The position numbers and the translations under genes are program-made. DNA of 64,000 nt from Vishniacozyma victoriae (Eukaryota; Basidiomycota; Tremellomycetes; Tremellales; Bulleribasidiaceae), in the NCBI GenBank assembly GCA_017654735.1, contig JADPYG010000091.1, positions 1-64,000 of the forward strand, in the 5' to 3' direction. Of this stretch, positions 10,909-21,576 are shown in pieces. The number at the start of each line of letters is the position of its first letter. Positions within the stretch are counted from its first letter, which is position 1. The notes below the pieces were generated by a model. That model saw nothing but the letters and a program-made list of their open reading frames with translations, did not search any database and was not told where the DNA came from.

Positions 10909-12463
10909 TCACGAGTGCAGTTCGTCCTTGTACAATCTCCCTTCTTTGTAAACAGCCTTGAGGTACAACTCCGGACGATCGAGCACGGTGATGTCCTGCA
11001 ACGGATTCTTGTCCAGAATAAGCAGGTCCGCTAGAGCACCGGGGGCAATAATACCTAGACGGCCTTCTTGTTTCAGCATTTTCGCCGGATTTGTCGTTGC
11101 CTGTCTCAGGAGCGTTGGGGCGTCGAGGACAGCCGACCGGACGGTAAACTCTTCTGCTCCATCAGTAGTGTGCCATGACGGGCAACTCACCAGTTTGAAG
11201 AGCCTGCATAGATATGAGCAAGTCAGATCCATAACATATCGTCACACCGGCTTCGTTGGCGATCTTCAATGCTTCGAGGCCCGTCTGCATTACTTCCACC
11301 GATTTGTCTCGGCAGTCCGGCGAGAGGAAGTTTTCAAACGGCTTGCGTAACATGATACCGTAGCACGACAGCGTGGGAGTTAGATAGACGCCTTCTTTCG
11401 CCATCCTGGCAGTCAACCATGTCCGTTGGGTAGATCTAACCTTTCTGCTGTAGGCTTGTCCAGAAGGTTCCCGTGCTCGATACCCTTTACCCCGTTATCT
11501 ATGGCATGATTGATAGCCTCGACCGTGTACGCATGTGCTGTGCACTACACATCAGCGAACGTCAATGAATGCGCGCACCATCTTCTTGCCCATCTGCGAC
11601 GCAGTGGTCGTGATCGCCCTGACCTCTTCAGATGTATACTGAACGGTGTCGATGGCGTCGGTCTCGCTCGACACACCACCTCCCAGCATAATCTTGATAA
11701 AGTCTGCTCCTTGCTTCAATTCCTCCCTGACAGCTTTGAGACAAGCCGGTACCCCATCCGCCGTCCTCCCGTAGGCAGCGTGGGACCCTCCGCAACAGCC
11801 AGTCCCGTCTCCTCCAGACTGACCCGGTAGCAAATCGCCATGTCCACCAGTCTGCGAGAGGGCTTTGCCGCATTGGAACAGCCTTGGACCTTCGATAAGA
11901 CCCTCGGCTAATGCATTGGCAATGAACTTGGTCGCTCCACCGGTATCACGGACCGTCGTAAACCCTCTGCGCAGCATGCCTTTGAGGATGTAGGTTGACC
12001 GAAGCGTGACGACCTGGTTGTTCAGACGGATCATATCTCCCATCGTCTGCCCAGTCAGCTTTAGGTCTTGATGTATTCAACGATCCACTGACCGAGACAC
12101 CTGGTACCGCACAGACGTGTACGTGCGCATCGATGAGTCCTGGACAGACATAACGTCCGCGAGCATCGACTTGCTTCAAGCTATCTTCAAGAACAGCTTC
12201 GCTTTGGGGCTCAACCGAAGTAATGACGCCCTTTTCAATTTTGATTGTGTATGTGCCGCTTTTCAGCTCGCCTTTGGAGGGATCTATGACGGTTGCATTG
12301 GTAATGTAGAACGGTTCGTGCGCTGGCTCCACCCAAGGTTTCACTTGAAGGTCAGGGAGACTTTATGTCAGCTCGACTCCGATCGCGTGCTGGAAGCTTA
12401 CAGTGCATCCCTGACCACTGCAGGATTGGGGAAGGCCTTTGCGTAGTCGAATTCGTCGGACAT
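10909..12463 (-). CDS. Metal-dependent amidohydrolase (imidazolonepropionase/prolidase-like)
   Basis: Amidohydrolase-superfamily TIM-barrel enzyme, of the group that includes Xaa-Pro dipeptidases and ochratoxinase-like amidases. Metal ligands are seen in GLIDAHVHV near residue 80; [13 protein letters not shown] supplies the bridging-Lys strand. [10 protein letters not shown] and YGSDL carry the later His and Asp ligands. The small beta-sandwich closes at [19 protein letters not shown] at 12463 ([11 protein letters not shown]) is joined by a 50-bp intron to [12 protein letters not shown]. The protein ends YKDELHS. No secretion signal, so probably cytosolic. It diverges from a Dal5-type transporter across a palindrome-rich promoter, suggesting uptake and hydrolysis of a small amide or dipeptide. 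The exact substrate cannot be told. Confidence 0.85.
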
Positions 12464-12773
12464 CGTCTGATGTATGTATGGTTGAAGATAGACATGGCTG
12501 AATGTGCCATTGTATAGTCACAAGAGAGCCGGACCCAGGCCCGCGGGCAAGGGGAAGCGTTTGCCCGCGGGCAGACGAGGCGGGCAAGGTTTTTCTACCC
12601 AATCAGGTGATTGGCTTATCGCTTTCTTTCCGGCACCGAATTCCGGTCTGCTGGTCTATCTCTCCACATGACCGCGGGCAACAACTTCATGCTCTCTCAC
12701 CATCTTATAATGCCCCCCGAATGCTCGAAATCCATCAGTATCCCCATCTCCAATCCTCCGGAACATTCACATC
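12464..12773. promoter_or_regulatory. Bidirectional promoter, amidohydrolase / Dal5-type transporter
   Basis: The 310-bp divergent gap contains two perfect GCCCGCGGGC palindromes (12539-12548 and 12563-12572), a half copy at 12580-12585 (GCGGGC) and a CCGCGGGC near 12672. Three of these are each followed by AAGG, AGAC or AACA. The spacing of the first two centres is 24 bp. Probable operator for a regulator of both genes. Confidence 0.55.
12539..12572. promoter_or_regulatory. Pair of GCCCGCGGGC palindromes
   Basis: Two identical 10-bp perfect palindromes separated by 14 bp, close to the amidohydrolase start (12463). An imperfect third copy follows at 12580. A zinc-cluster dimer commonly recognises inverted CGG/CCG triplets, and each palindrome holds such a pair. 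Confidence 0.55.
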
Positions 12774-14770
12774 ATGGACTCGAGCAACATGGATACCAAG
12801 GAGAAAGGGCTAGCGGCTACCGATGTCAAGGCAGACGTTGTGGAGTATGATGACCCAGAGTACTCCGAGTACCTCGCCTTGGCGGAAGAGTACTCGGGAG
12901 ACAAGCTCAAGAAGTTGACCGTGAGTACCCGAAGCGATATCGAAGTTTGACGACTTAGAGGCGCATCGATTGGAGGGTCATTCCCCAGCTTATCTTTATC
13001 TACATGTTGTCCTACATCGATCGAGCGAATGTTGGGAACGCTAGGCTTTTTGGTGCTCAGCAAGATACCGGTGGGTCCACTATAAACCTAATATCCCCTA
13101 GCTGACGCTTGTAGGATTGACCAATACGCAATGGAATATCGGATTGTCTCTGCTTTGTAGGTCTCAAACCCATCAAGTGACAACCGGCTGATCCCAGTCA
13201 TCACGTTCGCTCTCTTTGGGCTGCCTTCAAACCTTCTCGTCAAGAGATTTGGTCCCAAGAAGATCCTCCCTTTTCTCTTGATGGCGGTCGGGGCTATCCT
13301 GGTCGGTGCGGGATGCTGCAGTAGTCCGGCTGCGTGGTTCTCACTTCGTCTACGTAAGCATCGAGTCCTGCATACTCTCCTATGTCTCACTGCCTGCTGA
13401 TCATGTAGTACTTGGGCTCTTTGAGGCCGGCATGTACGTGAGATAAAGTTGCTTGGCTGATGGTATAGGTACCCCGGATGTACATACACCTTGACAACCT
13501 GGTATACGCCCGCACAGATTCACAGCCGAACAGGAATTTATTACCTCGGAGGTGTCTTGAGTGGTGCATTCTCTGGTAGGTCCGGGCCAAAGTAATCATC
13601 AGCTGACAGATTAGGTATCCTTGCTTTCGGTCCGTATGAACAGCATCGATGAGGCCTACGACTGACATCTCTAGGCATTGGGCATTTGGATGGCTCCCTT
13701 GGATACCGCGGCTGGCGTTACATCTACGTCATCGAAGGTGTATTCAGCTTTCTTGTAGGGCTAGTGGCAGTCTTTACCCTGCAAGACACCCCTCAGAGGA
13801 CCAAGTGGCTTAGCGAGGAGGACAAACGGTTTCTTGAGTTACGTGCCAAGTTCATGTATGGAGGCGGTGGCATGGGTGCCAAGAACGCCTTCAACTGGCG
13901 TGACGTCGTGAAAGCCGTCAAGGTGAGTGTCGACCTGCTAGAGGTTCAGTTGAACTGATGTGTAGTCTACACATACCTGGATTCTCGCATTCGTCGCCAT
14001 TTGCAATACCATTGCGCTTTATGGCTTTTCGCTATCGTTACCCACGATCGTCAAGAACATGGGCTTCACTGCCGCCGACGCTCAGGGACTCAGTGCTCCC
14101 CCGTACATCTTTGCTTCGCTCTGCGTAGTTGCATCGGGATTGTTCTCCGACAAGTACAGGCTCAGGGCTTGTACCGTTATCGTTCCCTCAATCTTCGCCT
14201 TCATGTAAGTCCTCTGATGAAAGTGACAGACCTGACGCTGATTCTGCAGTGGGGTTCTTATCTGTTACCTCACCGTTCATCTCCCTCGACTTGTCGCTTT
14301 GTCGTGTGAGTCAGCTTCTCATCGAAGTGTCAATACTGATCGGCAGATATCGGAACGTGTATCGCTGCAGGTGGTCTCTACTGTCTGACACCAGCTCTCA
14401 CTGTATGGGTAGGCCTAAATACTGCTGGGCAGACGAAGAGAGCCGCGTCGATCTCGATCGTGTTCTTCGCGGCCGCGATCGGTGGAGTTCCAGGATCATA
14501 CATCTACATCGCCAAGGAAGCTCGTGAGTTGGCTGAGATCTCCATTACACATCACCTGATACAACAGCTCGATACCCTACTGGCTTCGGTACCTCCCTTG
14601 CTGTACTTGGATTTGGAAACATTATTGTCCCGGGACTCTATTGGCTTTACTGCGGTCGAATCAACAAGAAGCGGGATGCCATCTCAAAGGAGGAGATCCA
14701 TGCCACTTACACTCAGGACGAGTTGGCGGATATGGGCGACCTTTCGCCTCTTTACAAGTACGAAAGATAG
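12774..14770 (+). CDS. MFS transporter, Dal5/ACS (allantoate permease) family
   Basis: Anion:cation-symporter branch of MFS, related to fungal allantoate, nicotinate, pantothenate and dipeptide carriers. ATG at 12774 (MDSSNMDTKEKG) begins a charged N-terminal tail. TM1 motif IYMLSYIDRANVGNARLFG is diagnostic. GLPSNLLVKRFGPKK follows, then GLFEAGMYPGCTYTLTTWY, YYLGGVLSGAFSG and GYRGWRYIYVIEGV. The second half includes YGFSLSLPTIVKNMGF and AAIGGVPGSYIY. About ten short introns are needed. The last exon reads YPTGFGTSLAVLGFGN, ending PLYKYER with TAG at 14768. The shared promoter with the amidohydrolase suggests import of that enzyme's substrate. Confidence 0.88.
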
Positions 14771-14978
14771 ATCTCGGGCGGGTTTTGAAAGGTTCAGCCG
14801 TCGCGAGTTGTGTGTTGGTGGCGCTATTGTAGTCTTGTGATATGCAATCTCTTGTATGGGTGTCAGGCCCATTTGCAGATAAAGTCTCGCTAAGATAAGC
14901 ATCGGCAGAGCCGAGCGGAACCAATCCCGGGCAACGTCCACATCCATTTCTAGCTCCTGCCGTCATTTGTACACCACC

Positions 14979-17532
14979 ATGCAGGCGGTTGAGCTAGGCG
15001 AATCATCATCGCCCGGGCCCTCATCGCGAGGCTATCGATCACGCCGATCAAGACCGTGTGATCGATGTGAGTCTTGCTTTGCGCGTAGCTGACTTCGATA
15101 GGTCGAAAAGGCAAACAATTGTGTCTGATCACCGCCCACGGCGAACCATGCGGAGGCTGTGTAGCTCGCAAAACGCATTGTACATTTGATCTACCTCCCC
15201 TTCGACGTCATCATAAAGCGGTTGGCAACGCCCGCGGGTCACTACCGCCGGGGAATACGTCGGATATGAGCTTTACTAGAGCTACGCACAATCGTCTTCC
15301 CGCTAGCGAGGACCCGGTGGGCAACGCCTTATCAACTTTCCATTCGTTTCCGATAGGTGGGCCGTGGGGGGCAGACCTACAAGATGGCGATCCACCGCAA
15401 AACACTGCTGGATCGCTGCGGCAGCGGTCTGATACCGTGTTGAGCGAGGGCTTTTCGTCGTGGCCGGGGATACAAAACACATCTACGGTAAGTGATGGCA
15501 GGACCCACAGCTTCTTGTTCAACCACTGATCATACAGGACGCGCTTTCAGGTGAAAATCTCTGGCAAAATCTGTTCCGGCCGCTTGAACCAGGACAAGAT
15601 GTGAGTGTCCCCCGACAACGACCACTAGAAATCTTATGGCCCAGAGCAGCCGGGATCAGAATACGGTATCCTTGGATCTCGAGTCCGCTGGTGACGTCGA
15701 ATCCCACTTTCTTGGGACAGGGACTTTTCGAGGACTCACCTTGCGTGAGATCAATAACGCTACAGCCGATGTGCCCAACAGACCGGGTATGGTCCAGTTT
15801 CGACAGGTTTCGGCAGACGAGCGTAATCCGGTGTACTTTGTTCGGCATCCGTCGTTGCAGTATGGCCAGGCTCCAGAGAACGGTAAAGCAGCTTGGGATA
15901 AGATCACTGGTCTCTGCTCTCATTTAGGCAATGGCACTCTGGGTCAAGCTTTGTCGATGTAAGGCACTCAATCTCTGCATGTGATCTGTAGCTTATAGTC
16001 TAGAATGAGAACAAAGCTTTTACACGCCTTGCCCGTGATCAACTATCCGCAATTCGAGGAAGCATGTAAACGAGCAGACGGAGCGGGTCCGGTACCCTAC
16101 GCTCTCCTGGCAGCGACTATGGCGCATGCGGCATCGTATATGCCTTCACTCCGCCCACTACATCAATCACTATGGGCACACGTCCTGAATGCTCTCGATG
16201 CTGAATTTCGACAACCACGGCTGCAGACTCTACAGCTATCAATGCTTCTGCTGTCAAGTCGGCCAGGTGTCAATTTTGCGCAAAGCGATATCACTCTTTC
16301 GAGAGTAAGTCAAGACAGGGGAAATGACTTACACATAGACAATCGGGGCAGTCCACGTTCTAGGTCTTCATCTAGACCCATCGCAGTGGTCACTACCAAG
16401 ATGGGAGCGATCACTGCGGACCCGTCTATTCTGGACCGTGCTGTACCACGACAAGATGCGGGCTCTACTACTCGGTCGTCCTAGTCATCTGCACGAAGAC
16501 AACTATTCGACCTGTATTCCCACGGTCGAGGACGCTAGATGGGTCGAGGATGGAGACCCAATGATACTCACTGCAGACCACCGAGCGAGTCTGGAGGCTT
16601 TCACCGCGAACTGTCGTCTCGTTTTAATCATTGACAAGTAAGTGATGGGCGGGCGATAGACTTGGCTGACTATAGACTGCTGCAAAGCTTTATGACCGTC
16701 AGGTCCGCCAGCATTCCTCCGGCTTATCTGAGCCGCTTATCGATATTGGACTCGATCAGAATCGAGCTAGACGAGCTGGAAGGCAGTCTCCCTTGGGCCA
16801 TCAGACGGTCTGCGGCAAGTGGTCAAGGTGATCCACTACCCACCGGTATCCGTGAGTGACTCTTGGGATATTGCTGAGAAACGCAGGCTCTTTCCAACTT
16901 ACCTCGCTTGGGATCAAAGTCATCTTGCACCGAATCGAGCTAGACATCGTCGATCGAGCGTGCGCGTCTCACATCTTTTCTACAGTCCTTCAGACGGCAT
17001 TTAATGCTGCCTATGAAGTCGTCATGCTTTTACTCGAGCTCACCATCACCGATCGAGCGATGTTCTGGATGCCATGTAGGTCGCGCTGGGAGCAAAGGCG
17101 CTGACAAGTAGATTCCTTCCACCATATGTCGAATGCAGGATCGCTCTTGTTGCGCATCGCGACTGAATCTCGAGAGTTGGATCCTGCGCTGTCACACAAG
17201 GCTATCCATACCAGCAAGCTATATTGTGAGGCTTTGGCTACGCATTGGAGAGATGAGCAGTGGGACATGGCGGACGAGACACTTAAGCGTTTGGCAGAGC
17301 CGGCGTTTACCGTAGGCAAAGACTGCCCTGGAGCTCGAGAGATCTACCTCATCATCTCCGATACGCTGGGCTATCAGGTCGCTGGTGAGTCATCCGCATA
17401 TCTATCGCACCGGACTCATTCCTAGAGACGGCGTGGGACGATCTCGATGCCACGAACCATTTTGGCTTTATCAACGACGGGTTTGATCCTTCCGTCTGGA
17501 CGGTGGATGGGGTTCCGTGGTTTAGCATGTAA
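14979..17532 (+). CDS. Zn2Cys6 fungal-specific transcription factor
   Basis: Nuclear regulator. ATG at 14979 starts MQAVELGESSSPG. The zinc cluster begins RPCDR and is completed after a roughly 47-bp intron by CRKGKQLC, GEPCGGC and RKTHCTF. Its spacing is C-x2-C-x6-C-x8-C-x2-C-x6-C. The fungal_trans middle domain runs from about YPQFEEACKRADG through VPYALLAATMAHAASYMP and YHDKMRALLLGRPSHLHEDNY, the family's conserved region. Multiple introns. The simplest stop is TAA at 17530-17532 after VPWFSM. A GTAAAC donor overlaps that stop, and splicing to the AG before 17590 would add about 34 codons, ending TAG at 17687. It lies next to the Dal5-type transporter and is a candidate local activator. 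Confidence 0.82.
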
Positions 17533-18009
17533 ACGCTGGCTCAGCGACTCGGATGCATAACATGGCTTGCCTCAACTGGCACTGCAGCTTGTACGGCCCG
17601 GTCATCCAAGATGATGAGGATGGCACTCACCACAGGCGACAGTTCAGACTGGGTTTGATATCCAGTGCGAAGGGCTGGCGATATTAGTATCTTTCATGAA
17701 GCTGATACATCGTCACATTGGCTAAGACCTGGTCGCACATATGTCCTGAGGACGATGCACTCGGATGAGGAGGAGGAGGAGGAAGAAGAAGAAGAGGCGG
17801 AATAGGAGGAAGGAAGCAGGAAGGCACTGACCAAGAGTACCTACCCGGACTTGCAGAGAGTGTATGTCCGTGGTGACATTATCTCCGGTGGCGTAACATT
17901 TCACCGGACATGTCCCGGCGAAAACGGGGACAAAACCTAAAGGTGGTGTATATAAGCTGAGGCTGACATGCATAATTGTCTCCTCGTATCGTTCACGACA
18001 CCTATCTTG
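17533..18009. promoter_or_regulatory. Upstream region of the aldo-keto reductase
   Basis: This stretch holds a purine-rich GAG/GAA run at about 17767-17823, a CCGGACATGTCCCGG near-palindrome with perfect core GGACATGTCC at 17906-17915, and a TATATAAG box at 17949-17956, 54 bp before the ATG. Its left part may instead be the last exon of the preceding regulator. Confidence 0.55.
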
Positions 18010-19101
18010 ATGTCTTTAGCCGTCCCAACACACTTCGAGCTCAACACCGGGGCCAAAATCCCCGCTATTGGCCTAGGTGAGTGGCCTATCGCCTCCGTTC
18101 GTTTCTGACAGTCAGGCACGTGGAAAGCCGAACCCGGTGCCGTACGAGAGGCAGTCGCATTTGCGTTGAAAGATGGATATCGGCACATCGACGCGGCCCT
18201 GATCTATGGCAATGAGGAGGAGGTGGGTCAAGGAATCAAGGACAGTGGCATTCGCCGCGAGGATCTATTTATCACGGGCAAGCTGTGGAACACACATCAC
18301 CCAGCCGCGGCCAAGGGATTGCAAATGACCTTGGACGCCTTGGGAACCGATTATTTGGACCTCTACGTGAGTCCGGACACGCAAAATCTATTCCAGCTCA
18401 CTCATCAAGCTCATTCATTGGCCTGTTCGCCTCGTTCATGTAAGTCTTGGTTGTCGTCTGTACCGCTAATCAGCTCAGAACGGATCTCACGAGTTATTAC
18501 CGGTCAACCCAGATGGCACCCGCTCCGTCGATAGATCATGGAACCAGGCCGACACGTGGAGACAGATGGAAGCACTCTATGAGTCTGGCAAAGTCAAAGC
18601 GATTGGTTTGGCCAACTGGTCACTCCCTTATCTCAAAGAATTAGAAAAGTCGTGGAAAGTCGTACCAGCTGCAAACCAGGTCGAGCTTCATCCTTTTCTT
18701 CCACAACACGACTTGAAAGAGTATTGCCAGAAGGCCGGTATCTTGATGGAGGCATATTCCCCACTTGGGTCCACAGGTAAATCGTTCTAACACACATGAA
18801 CGGACACTCGTTGACGACAGGTGCACCGCTTATGTCGGATCGGAGTATTGAGCTCATCGCCAAGAAGTATGGTGTATCTACTGCGACCATCTTGATCAGC
18901 TATCACGTCAATAAGGGAACTGTTGTCATCCCCAAATCCGTCAATCAGCAGCGGATCTCTGCCAATCGCAAGGCGATCGCCATTAGCAGGGAGGATATCA
19001 GGAAGCTGGATGGACTGTCGGCCGATGGAAAGACTCAGCGGATCAACACCCCTTTATGGGGATGGGACCTCGGTTTCGATGACTGGTATGAACCGAAGTA
19101 G
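18010..19101 (+). CDS. Aldo-keto reductase
   Basis: NADPH-dependent AKR, probably cytosolic, similar to glycerol/aldehyde reductases of the yeast Gcy1/Ypr1 kind. ATG at 18010 starts [14 protein letters not shown]. The catalytic tetrad is visible: Asp and Tyr in [14 protein letters not shown], Lys in [11 protein letters not shown] and His in LIHWPV. The first signature is followed by [14 protein letters not shown] and the NADPH-binding [14 protein letters not shown] near the C-terminus. Length is normal (about 310 residues). Introns of about 40-60 bp follow PAIGLG, LDLY, the HWP exon and PLGSTG. The protein ends DDWYEPK. It stands alone on the plus strand, facing the sugar transporter tail-to-tail. 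The natural substrate is unknown. Confidence 0.9.
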
Positions 19102-19446
19102 TAGACTCATCGATCTTCGGATGCATACAATGTCTTTTCGCGGATCAGCGTCCTGTGATGGAAGCGTCATGCCATCGTCATTGAGTACTGTAGAACGTCG
19201 TCATAAGATCTGATTGCTGTGTTACATAATTTACATGTCTCGTAGAGGTCAGAGATAAGCCTACAGCTTCTAGCAATAGTCGTGAAGCATCAATCGAGGA
19301 CCAAGAACAAGAATATCATATCGACACCATAGTCATATCTCACTCGCTCCGAGCAGCGTAATTCTTTACTTTCCACCAAACGAACTGACTACAATAGCTA
19401 CTTGTTCTTTTCTGTCTGTTTGTTTCGCTCCTCTGTACCGCCACAC
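19102..19446. other. Convergent intergenic gap
   Basis: 345 bp between the ends of two converging genes. I see no conserved frame or clear structure. It should contain both 3' untranslated regions. Confidence 0.6.
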
Positions 19447-21276
19447 TCATACTTTTTCAACGTGCATAGCCTCCGGTTTATCTTCCGTCACTTGGTGTCG
19501 AAGCGCGACATCAAACGCGTTTACTTGAGTAGTAGCGAACTTTCGGGCCGAAATCCTCATTTCGAACAAAAGATCAATTTCAGCAAAAGATCGGCCAGAT
19601 GGTTCAGGTAGTCGGAAGTAGTGGTAGGTAAACACCAGAGCTGTCGTGCCCGCCCAAAAGAATCCCGCATAGTTACCCCAGTTCCACGCGGTAGGATTCT
19701 GTTGCTTGTCAGAACTCCTCTCAATGCACATGCCATACTCACAATCATGTAAGGGGTCAAAACATTCACTACGATGGCCGCGATGTTGTAGGCAACACGT
19801 GAAAGGGCGACAGTCTTGACCTGGAGTCGCCTCGTCGACAATTCTGCCACGAGTGAGAACGCCACGGTGCCAACGGAGAATTGGTAGAACGCCGCCCATA
19901 CGATCATCATCGATCCAGTGGCTAAGGCTGCTTGCTGTTTCGAAGATTCGGGCGCGAGACCTATGAAACCCATGGCGAGTAGAGTGAGGAAGAGTCCAAA
20001 GAGGCCGCAGAGGAACAGTTTTCTTCGACCTACTCCGAACGCCATCAAAGTCCACACCACAAAAGCTCCAACAGTGTTGAGGCCGTATTGTCCCAGTGCA
20101 AAATTGTAAGGTGCTTCCCCGGTCAGACCACCTTGTTCGAGAAAGTAGGTCGAGTAGTTGGAGAAGGTGTTGCCGGCGAAGTTTTGCGATACAAACAGCA
20201 TGCAGACAATTTCGGTCCTTCGAAGGTTGACTCCCTTGAAACAGTCTAGGTAGCTGGCACCTTCTGTCAAGTCTTTTTCTAGCTCATTGGTGTGCCTGAT
20301 CATAGCGATCGTGCCTTCAATATCTTCGGGTGTGTTGCGCTTGGCAGAAGTGAGACGAGCGAGGGATTTACGAGCGTCATCATATCGACCTACTCGACAG
20401 AGCCACCAAGGAGACTCTGGGGCGAAGTATATCCCAATAATCAGAGGCGGGAACCACATCCACTGCAAGCCGTATGGAATTCGGTAAGCCCACTGATCGG
20501 TGCGCTTGAACATGCTCTTGATCACACCGATGGCGATGAGTTGACCGATACCCCAGCAAGAGTTACCCCATGTGGTGATATATCCTCGAATGGCAACTGG
20601 GCAGACTTCGGCTGCATACGAAATGGCAACTGAAATGTATAAGTATATCTTGAGGGGATCCAAGATCACCTACCTGACATGAAGACCCCAAATGCAATCC
20701 CACCAAGAACGTATCCAACCATGAGGACCTCGATAGATTCAGCGGTAAAGTAGATTGTCGTGATGCAAGTCTGATACAGCAATACACCGAGGATGAACTT
20801 GCGAAAGCCGAATCGCTCAACTCCTAGCCCCGTGCAGAGAAGACCAATGATCTGACCACATTGAGCACCATTGGCGAGGCCCGCCTGCCATCTTGCAGGT
20901 ACTTGATAAGATCCGTCCGGCTGTAGATCACCATACATCTCGTTGAAGGGCGGGAAAGCGTAAAAATTTCCAATCAACGCAATGTCGTAGCCTTCCATGG
21001 CGCAGCACATGGCGATGAGAGCCGCCCACGCAATAGCTTTTGGGTAGAGTTTGACGCCTTCCAAAAGCGTCATTTTATGTTCCTTCTCTACCTGTGTCAG
21101 TCTCTTGACGGAAAGATACTATCAGGAGGCTGACCTGTGGCAGTCGCCGCATCGGCGAACATGCTATTTATGACGTGGGACTCCTCCTGTTCATGATGGC
21201 CGATATGTGCATCTTTCTCCATGTCAGCCGTAGACCGCTCGTCGCTTGACTGAAGATGATTTGTTGGTGTCGTCAT
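19447..21276 (-). CDS. MFS sugar transporter, maltose/alpha-glucoside type
   Basis: Sugar porter resembling fungal MAL-type H+ symporters. ATG at 21276 starts MTTPTNHLQSSDERS, a roughly 50-residue hydrophilic tail. TM1 is AMEGYDIALIGNFYAFPPF. Later motifs are GVERFGFRK, YAAEVCPVAIRGYITTWGN, PESPWWLCRVGRYDDARKSL, NTFSNYSTYFLEQGG and NVLTPYMI. After a final intron the sequence continues NPTAWNWGNYAGFFWAG and LPEPSGRSFAEIDLLFE, the usual terminal signature. Stop at 19447. Introns near 21077-21120 and 20670 join the N-terminal exons. It is divergently paired with a Zn2Cys6 factor, a common layout for a transporter under its own activator. The specific sugar cannot be assigned. Confidence 0.9.
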
Positions 21277-21576
21277 GAGTATAGTGGGTGTTTTGAATCT
21301 GGCGGGGAGCTATGGAGACGAACATCAAGGCTCGAGGAGGCTGGCATAAGTAGTGTTCAGTGGTCGGAGATGTTCCACCAAGGACCGGACAAAACGAAAG
21401 AGCCCGGCTTGGGGATCCCGGAGTTGGTGTGGGGGCCTCGAGGGGTGTTGCTGCTAACTCCGAGAATTGCCAATTACAGGATTGGCAACCGGTCGAGTTA
21501 GACCATCCGCTCGTCCCGGGTATCTAGGTTGCTGGTCAACATTGGCATAGACAACTCCACCACCGCAAGTCCGATC
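21277..21576. promoter_or_regulatory. Divergent promoter with inverted repeats, transporter / regulator
   Basis: A 300-bp gap with a perfect inverted repeat TTGCCAAT-6 bp-ATTGGCAA (21467-21488) and a second one, CGGAGTT at 21419-21425 facing AACTCCG at 21456-21462. Several CCGG cores are also present (near 21386, 21403, 21417 and 21490). This fits autoregulated control by the adjacent zinc-cluster protein. Confidence 0.5.
21467..21488. promoter_or_regulatory. Perfect 8-bp-arm inverted repeat
   Basis: TTGCCAAT and ATTGGCAA surround TACAGG. The arms each contain a CCAAT/ATTGG element, so a CCAAT-binding complex is one alternative to a dimeric regulator. Confidence 0.55.

Noticed and set aside
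17767..17823. GAG/GAA purine tract as a coding acidic repeat
   Set aside because: Frames in either direction are short and lack splice continuity; treated as promoter low-complexity sequence.
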